Assembly: GCF_963675165.1 (NCBI RefSeq)
Contig: NC_087377.1
Span: forward strand, 6,651,122 to 6,715,121
Origin: Halichondria panicea
Taxonomy: Eukaryota; Porifera; Demospongiae; Suberitida; Halichondriidae
Reading direction: 5' to 3'
DNA length: 64,000 nt
Below the pieces are notes generated by a model that saw nothing but the letters and a program-made list of their open reading frames with translations, was not told the origin of the DNA and made no database searches. This document shows positions 58,273-64,000 of this stretch, in pieces; positions within the stretch are counted from its first letter, which is position 1, and the number at the start of each line of letters is the position of its first letter. Position numbers and translations under genes: made by a program.

Positions 58273-59139
58273 TCTGGACCGTTGGTACAGATGACATGTT
58301 ATAGATAGCAGGGTTTTGAGGTTATACTTTAGAAAACCTATATATCTGATTTTTAGGCTCTCACCTTTGCAGTTAATTATCAAGACCCATTATTATTGCA
58401 TACCACGGGCTATATGGTATAGCTATAGCATACACGTAACACTAATTAACAGCTAATATTCGTCTCGCTGTATTTTTTACCCATTTATTAGTAAAGAAAA
58501 AAGAGAGGCTATAAGCATCTATAAAGGCCAGGCACCATGCAGTTGAGGTAAATTATTGCTACAAAAAAAAATCAGCTGTACACACACCAAGACACGAATT
58601 ACACAACATGCGCAAGCAATATGGCATACAGCTTCCATTAGCTTGATCCTCTATAATCACAAGAGAAATCGGTTCCTTAAATCGCATCCTATAATTATTA
58701 TGACTAATGTTTCCCAACAAACCTATGTAATTGTACTCAATCATGTATTATAATAATTTATTTGTAAACTTAATTTCGAGGGTATAAATGTTCGCGGTTT
58801 TTGCTGATTAAGCGTGTAGAATATTTACTCACAAATTGAAATTGTATGTATGCTATTTCACGAAAATTAATCTACAAAAACCTTAGGCTACCAGACCCGG
58901 TACCGTCATTCCGCGAAAGTTTATACCCTCGAAATACCCACTATAATTATACGGTATCTGATTCCAGCATTATAATTATACTATGATGCTATTCACCTGT
59001 GTACACCTGTGCATACCTACGACAAAGTAAGAAAAACAAAGCAAGAAAAACAAATTCATTACCTGTTATACCTCCAACAAAGTATGTAAATATCGTTATA
59101 CTTTGCCAGCGGTATACATGCATGGCATCATATAATAAT

Positions 59140-59490
59140 TAATAGAATGGCTAAGAGTGCAATATGAGATTAATAGCACGAGTAACAAGCAATGGCAAGG
59201 AACTAATTGCACGAGGCTAAGCCGAGTGCTATAAACCTTGCCAGTGCTTGCTAGGAGTGCTAGTAATCCCTTATTGCACGAGTAGCCATACTATTGATTG
59301 TTAATCGTTTGTGATGCAGTTTTAAGGACATTTTTAGCTGCAGTTTCAGTAAAAAAAATTAGCCACGGCCGTTATACGAACGTGCGGTCGTCAAGGCAGT
59401 AATTGCACGTGGTTAATGACGACGTGCAATTACTGATACGTGATTAATCACTGTACGAATCACAGTGAATAATAGGACAACATGGTTGAT
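59140..59490. mobile_element. Palindromic ~340-bp insertion in tandem unit 1
   Basis: Unit 2 and unit 3 lack it, reading from CATGGCATCA directly to TATAGTGTGAAATC. It contains the GTGCAATTACTG and GTAACAAGCAATGGCAAGG hairpin arms of the 10,980-11,620 family, showing that this family moves or is copied. Confidence 0.65.
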
Positions 59491-62066
59491 ATTAGCTGTG
59501 CCAAACGCTCCAATAATGTGGAAGTGTATCAACATTAAGAGATGCCCTGCCCATTTTTCTCAGTAAGCTCCCTGGGGAGGGGGGGGGGTTTCTGGGCAAC
59601 CAGGAAACAACGGTAGCAATGGTATAATTATGGTATCATTGTAGTGTTTTGTGGCGTACTAGAAAGATGAAAATTGATTCTACCAAGGATCTGTGGTTCA
59701 AAATGGATCGTCTCACACGTGGGGGATGAGCGCGCATGCGCATTAGATACACTGGAATAAGGGGCGTGTCTACAAGAAATTAAGTCACACAAATTAATGG
59801 CTACTGAATAGATATACTGGCTTCGCAATTATTTAAAGTGTTGCCTTAAATCGAATAAGTACACAGTATAATATATTATGCCTCATTTTGCTATTTTAGG
59901 AAGACATGTGTGGAACCTCCCATAATGGACCCTCTCACTAGTCTCTAGAGGACAACCTTTCTATAAAGGACACTAGCTATGGCCATGGCATGGATTTAAA
60001 ACACAATCTAAGTACACAGCAACAACCTAGCTCCCACAAGCAGACCATTCCTGACACCATGCAGTTGAGATAAATTATGGCTACAATAATTATTGTACAA
60101 ACACCAAGACACGAATCACACAACATGCGCAGGCAATATGGCATACAGCTTCCATTAGCTTGATCCTCTATAATCACAAGAGAAATCGGTTCCTTAAATC
60201 GCATCCTATAATTATTATGACTACCAACAAACCTATGTATCAATCATGTATTAATTTGTAAGCTAGTGCACTAACTGTCACATAATTATATTAAGTTCAG
60301 CAATAATCATTATGATTATAATTATAGAATTAGTCCACATATTAAACATAATAACACATAAAACTTAATTTCGAGGGTATAAATGTTCGCGGTTTTTGCT
60401 GATTAAGCATGTAGAATATTTACTCACAAATTGAAATTGTATGTATGCTATTTCACGAAAATTAATCTACAAAAACCTTAGGCTACCAAACCCGGTACCG
60501 TCATTCCACGAAAGTTTATACCCTCGAAATACCCACTATATACGGTATCTGATTCCAGCATTATATAATTATACTATGATGCTATTCACCTGTGTACACC
60601 TGTGCATACCTACGACAAAGCAAGAAAAACAAACATTATCAAATTCATTACCTGTTATACCTCCAACAAAGTATGTAAATATCGTTATACTTTGCCAGCG
60701 GTATACATGCATGGCATCATATAATAATAATAATTATTATAGTGTGAAATCAAACTATTGGTTATTAGCTGTGCCAAACGCTCCAATAATGTGGGAGTGT
60801 ATCAACATTAAGAGATGCCCTGCCCATTTTCTCAGTAAGCTCCCTGGTGAGGGGGGGGGGTTTCTGGGCAACCAGGAAACAACGGTAGCAATGGCATAAT
60901 TATGGTATCATTTTAGTGTTTTGTGGCGTATCAGAAATATGAAAATTGATTCTACCAAGGATCTGTGGTTCAAAATGGATCGTCTCACACGTGGGGGATG
61001 AGCGCGCATGCACATTAGATACACTGGAATAAGGGGCGTGTCTACAAGAAGTTAAGTCACAAAAATTAATGGCTACTAAATAGATATACTGGCTTCGCAA
61101 TTATTTAAAGTGTTGCCTTAAATCGAATAAGTACACAGTATAATATGCCTCATTTTGCTATTTTAGGAAGACATGTGTGGAACCTCCCATAATGGACCCT
61201 CTCACTAGTCTCTAGAGGACAACCTTTCTATAAAGGACACTAGCTATGGCCATGGCATGGATTTAAAACACTATCTAGGTACACAGCAACAACCTAGCTC
61301 CCACAAGCGGACCATTCCTGACACCATGCAGTTGAGATAAATTATGGCTACAATAATTATTGTACAAACACCAAGACACGAATCACACAACACGCATGCG
61401 CAGGCAATATGGCATACAGCTTCCACTAGCTTGATCCTCTATAATCACAAGAGAAATCGGTTCCTTAAATCGCATCCTATAATTATTATGACTAATGTTT
61501 CCCAACAAACCTATGTATCAATCATGTATTAATTTGTAAGCTAGTGCACTAACTGTCACATAATTATATAATAAGTTCAGCAATAATCATTATGATTATA
61601 TAGAATTAGTCCACATATTAAACATAATAACACATAAAACTTAATTTCGAGGGTATAAATGTTCGCGGTTTTTGCTGATTAAGCGTGTAGAATATTTACT
61701 CACAAATTGAAATTGTATGTATGCTATTTCACGAAAATTAATCTACAAAAACCTTAGGCTACCAGACCCGGTACCGTCATTCCGCGAAAGTTTATACCCT
61801 CGAAATACGGTATCTGATTCCAGCATTATAATTATACTATGATGTTATTCACCTGTGTACACCTGTGCATACCTACGACAAAGCAAGAAAAACAAACATT
61901 GTCAAATTCATTACCTGTTATACCTCCAACAAAGTATGTAAATATCGTTATACTTTGCCAGCGGTATACATGCATGCATGGCATCACATAAATAATAATA
62001 TTATAGTGTGAAATCAAACTATTGGTTATTAGCTGTGCCAAACGCTCCAATAATGTGGGAGTGTAT

Positions 62067-62356
62067 TAGTTGGGCGTGGCCCGACCGTCTCCCTGACGGG
62101 AGGTCGGGTTGCAAGCCTATCTGGGATTTGTTCTGCAGCATTATGTAACACTGCCATAAATATTCTTCTTCTCAAGTGGGTGTTAACCGACATGATGACG
62201 TGGATAAACCACAGATACTGCATGCGGTTTCGCAACTAGATGCAAACGGAACTAAGCACGTGAAAAATGCTGCAATCTGATAGGGCGCCAGAACAAATCC
62301 CAGATAGGCTTGCAACCCGACCTCCCGTCAGCAGATGGTCGAGCCACGCCCAACTA
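62067..62356. mobile_element. 290-bp MITE with 9-bp target duplication in tandem unit 3
   Basis: The ends TAGTTGGGCGTGGCCCGACC and GGTCGAGCCACGCCCAACTA are flanked by GGAGTGTAT (62058-62066, 62357-62365). Unit 2 has a single GTGGGAGTGTATCAAC at ~60,791. Same family as 27,833-28,054. Confidence 0.95.
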
Positions 62357-62608
62357 GGAGTGTATCAACATTAAGATATGTCCTGCCCATTTTTCTCAGT
62401 AAGCTTCCTGGTGAGGGGGGGGGGGATTTCTGGGCAACCAGGAAACAATGGTAACTCATGGTATTATGGTATCATTGTAGTGTTTTGTGGCTTACCAGTA
62501 TGAGGCCTCAAGAAGGATCTGTGTTTCAAAATGGCCTGGATCGTCTCACAAGTAGGGGATGAGCGCGCATGTGCGCATTTAGCCTAAGGGGCGTGTCTAT
62601 AGATGCTA

Positions 62609-62804
62609 CCGTATAGCTGGTAATTTTCGTGGGGCAAAATATTCGTGGTTTTTGTGGTTGGAGGTCTGACCACGAATATTTTACCCACGAATGAAGCGAC
62701 CTTGCCTACCTTTACCTACAATCCAAGCAGCAACCACGAAAATATTATCCATGAAATGTCTGAACCACAAATATTTTGTCCCCCGAAAATTACCCGCTAT
62801 ACGG
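62609..62804. mobile_element. 196-bp TA-target MITE
   Basis: The ends CCGTATAGCTGGTAATTTTC and GAAAATTACCCGCTATACGG are flanked by TA (62607-62608, 62805-62806). The interior (GGTTGGAGGTCTGACCACGA) is closely similar to the copy A element at 15,892-16,100. Confidence 0.9.
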
Positions 62805-62887
62805 TATATAAATGCCACTTCTAAAATTGTTGACCATTAATGCTGATGTTGCTATTCTCTTTGTGATTGTTTTTTTTCTTACGACAG

Positions 62888-62933
62888 GGTCTTGTTAGAC
62901 CAGAAATAATTGGTGCAGTTGTCCTACCACATG
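62888..62933 (+). CDS. First visible exon of a third LigB-type locus (runs off the window)
   Basis: The 46-nt exon (acceptor ACGACAG, donor ATG/GTGAGT) is identical to exon 1 of copies A and B and encodes GLVRPEIIGAVVLPHG. In the upstream intron end an extra T breaks the frame that would otherwise run through from an ATG, so this part is not coding. The following intron aligns with 12,112-13,330 in pieces, so a fuller gene copy may continue to the right of position 64,000. Confidence 0.75.
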
Positions 62934-64000
62934 GTGAGTAATATTGTGAGAACACTTTTATTACTATGTCGATCTTTTTAGTACCGTATCGTAGTACCTC
63001 AAGGCTCGATTTAAGGCGACACTTACAATTCCAGAGGTCGCTTCTTAATTGAAGCCCTGGTGTTGCATATTTAGAGAATCGCATCTGGTAACTAGACTGG
63101 CGGCGATAGCCGCCCGAGTGCGTAGCGCGAGCGACTGGCAAACTGCTTATCAGTCACTCGTCTCAGCAGAAGTGTAATAGATCGTATGACACTACTAAAC
63201 ATGAATATCGTTATAGATAATGTGGTTAAATTTTGCTACGAGATTCAGCTACTATGGAATGCACTGAATCCCCTGAAGTGTAAGTGCGGTTACAATTACA
63301 GGGCTAATATGACGTTGAGCAATCTGATAGGCTGCAATGCTCGTTGCAGCTGAGATGAGTGACTGATAGGCAGTTTGCCAGTCCCTCGCACTACGCACGC
63401 GAGGGGCTGTCGCCGCCAGTCTATCTGGTAACTACACCTAGTCTATTTGCAGGGTTTCATACAGAGGGGGGGCGCCCTGGGATTTCCCACCCCCAGCCAA
63501 AATTTACCCCCCCTAGAAATCTTAAAATTAATTAATAATGTCATAATAAAAATGTATGACTTTTCTCCTTAAAAATGTCTACATTAAAACTATAGACTAG
63601 TAAAATGTATGGTTTGAATGAAGCACACCAAATTAAAGCTAAGGGTAGCTATCAGAATGCTATCCGATGGGCTAGAAACCTTCTATCCAATCCACTTCCG
63701 TTTATTGTGACGTCATTGTTTTACTGAGCATAATTATACGATGTTATCTAGCTCCCAGATACCGGGTGAGATTAGCGCATGCGCAAGAGCTGCCTTGGCA
63801 TGTTTTTTTATAAGCGTCATAATAATTAGCAACCATGGCGCTTTTTAGAAATTCGTTCAATCTGAGTTGGTGCTTAAATTATGGTTCCGCTGTAATTGGC
63901 AAAATTATACTGCTGCTGCAATTTAAGACTATAGATCTAGACCATGCATGGTAGTCTAGCAGTCTTGTACCTAAACACAGCACCACTATAATTTTAATGT
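62934..64000 (+). other. First intron of the third LigB-type locus, cut by the window edge
   Basis: Aligns with the copy A intron in blocks (62,985-63,080; 63,435-63,450; 63,640-63,990), interrupted by the MITE at 63,094-63,422 and by a G-rich piece near 63,460. The next exon would lie beyond the window. Confidence 0.7.
63094..63422. mobile_element. 329-bp MITE with ~11-bp target duplication
   Basis: The ends AGACTGGCGGCGATAGCCGC and GGGCTGTCGCCGCCAGTCT are flanked by ATCTGGTAACT (63083-63093, 63423-63433). The copy A and B introns lack it. Subterminal arms (GGCAAACTGC and its inverse) extend the inverted repeat. Confidence 0.85.

Larger units (their letters stand above)
56206..58532. other. 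Intergenic after copy B
   Basis: Homology with copy A ends at ~56,590. A palindromic GTGCAATTACTG repeat lies at ~56,660-57,010. A piece of the 2,100-2,180 sequence recurs at 57,785-57,860. The hairpin 58,050-58,150 and the 61-bp tandem repeat 58,151-58,272 follow. No gene supported. Confidence 0.5.
58533..62600 (+). repeat. Three tandem ~1.25-kb repeats
   Basis: Units begin at CACCATGCAGTTGAG: 58,533, 60,055 and 61,322. Unit 1 (1,522 bp) holds a ~340-bp palindromic insertion; unit 2 (1,267 bp) is closest to uninterrupted; unit 3 holds a 290-bp MITE. The central part also occurs at 24,050-24,720 and 26,690-27,540. Open frames in the units (for example 60,441-60,899) are not conserved between units and are taken as chance. 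Confidence 0.9.

Noticed and set aside
60441-60899. 152-codon ORF in the second tandem unit
   Set aside because: It runs through an inverted-repeat element and a G-run, and the frame is not kept in units 1 and 3.

Overview
This window looks like an AT-rich metazoan nuclear genome, most like a demosponge. Genes have short GT-AG introns or a single exon. Intergenic DNA is packed with small inverted-repeat elements and carries a recurrent TATAATTATA-type motif. The proteins (a GT92-type glycosyltransferase, tandem AIG1/Toc34-like domains, Ig-like, FN3-like and death-like modules, polytopic membrane proteins of no recognised family) fit an animal. I see no bacterial operon, phage or CRISPR signature. 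The species assignment is inference.

The dominant structure is a ~20 kb segmental duplication: copy A about 60-20,630, copy B about 36,846-56,590. Each copy carries, in order: the 3' end of an Ig-domain gene (minus), an 8-pass membrane protein (minus), a divergently transcribed paralogous membrane protein (plus), a LigB-type extradiol dioxygenase-like gene (plus, seven exons seen), and a two-domain AIG1/Toc34-like GTPase-related gene (plus). The last is intact in B and frameshifted in A. The two copies are a mosaic. About 1.3-11.2 kb of A is almost identical to B (a handful of substitutions in 8.4 kb and no small indels), while both flanks differ by many substitutions and indels. That suggests an old duplication with recent homogenisation, unless it is an assembly effect.

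Between the copies (20.6-36.8 kb) lie a local ~1.6/2.6 kb tandem duplication holding a five-pass membrane-protein gene and its internally deleted pseudogene, a relic of the LigB gene cut by a MITE, an FN3-like plus death-like gene, and a single-exon GT92-type glycosyltransferase. After copy B come three ~1.25 kb tandem repeats (58.5-62.6 kb) and the start of a third LigB locus running off the right edge. The LigB-GTPase-repeat module therefore seems to have been amplified more than twice.

Comparing duplicate copies gives natural empty-site/filled-site pairs for several small transposons: a 69-bp and a 209-bp element with TA target duplications, 334-bp and 290-bp elements with 9-bp duplications, a ~216-bp element, and an 856-bp insertion. 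The genes do not form an obvious pathway. The membrane-protein and GTPase-like families look like fast-evolving, locally duplicated families, and a role in self/non-self recognition or cell death would be speculation.
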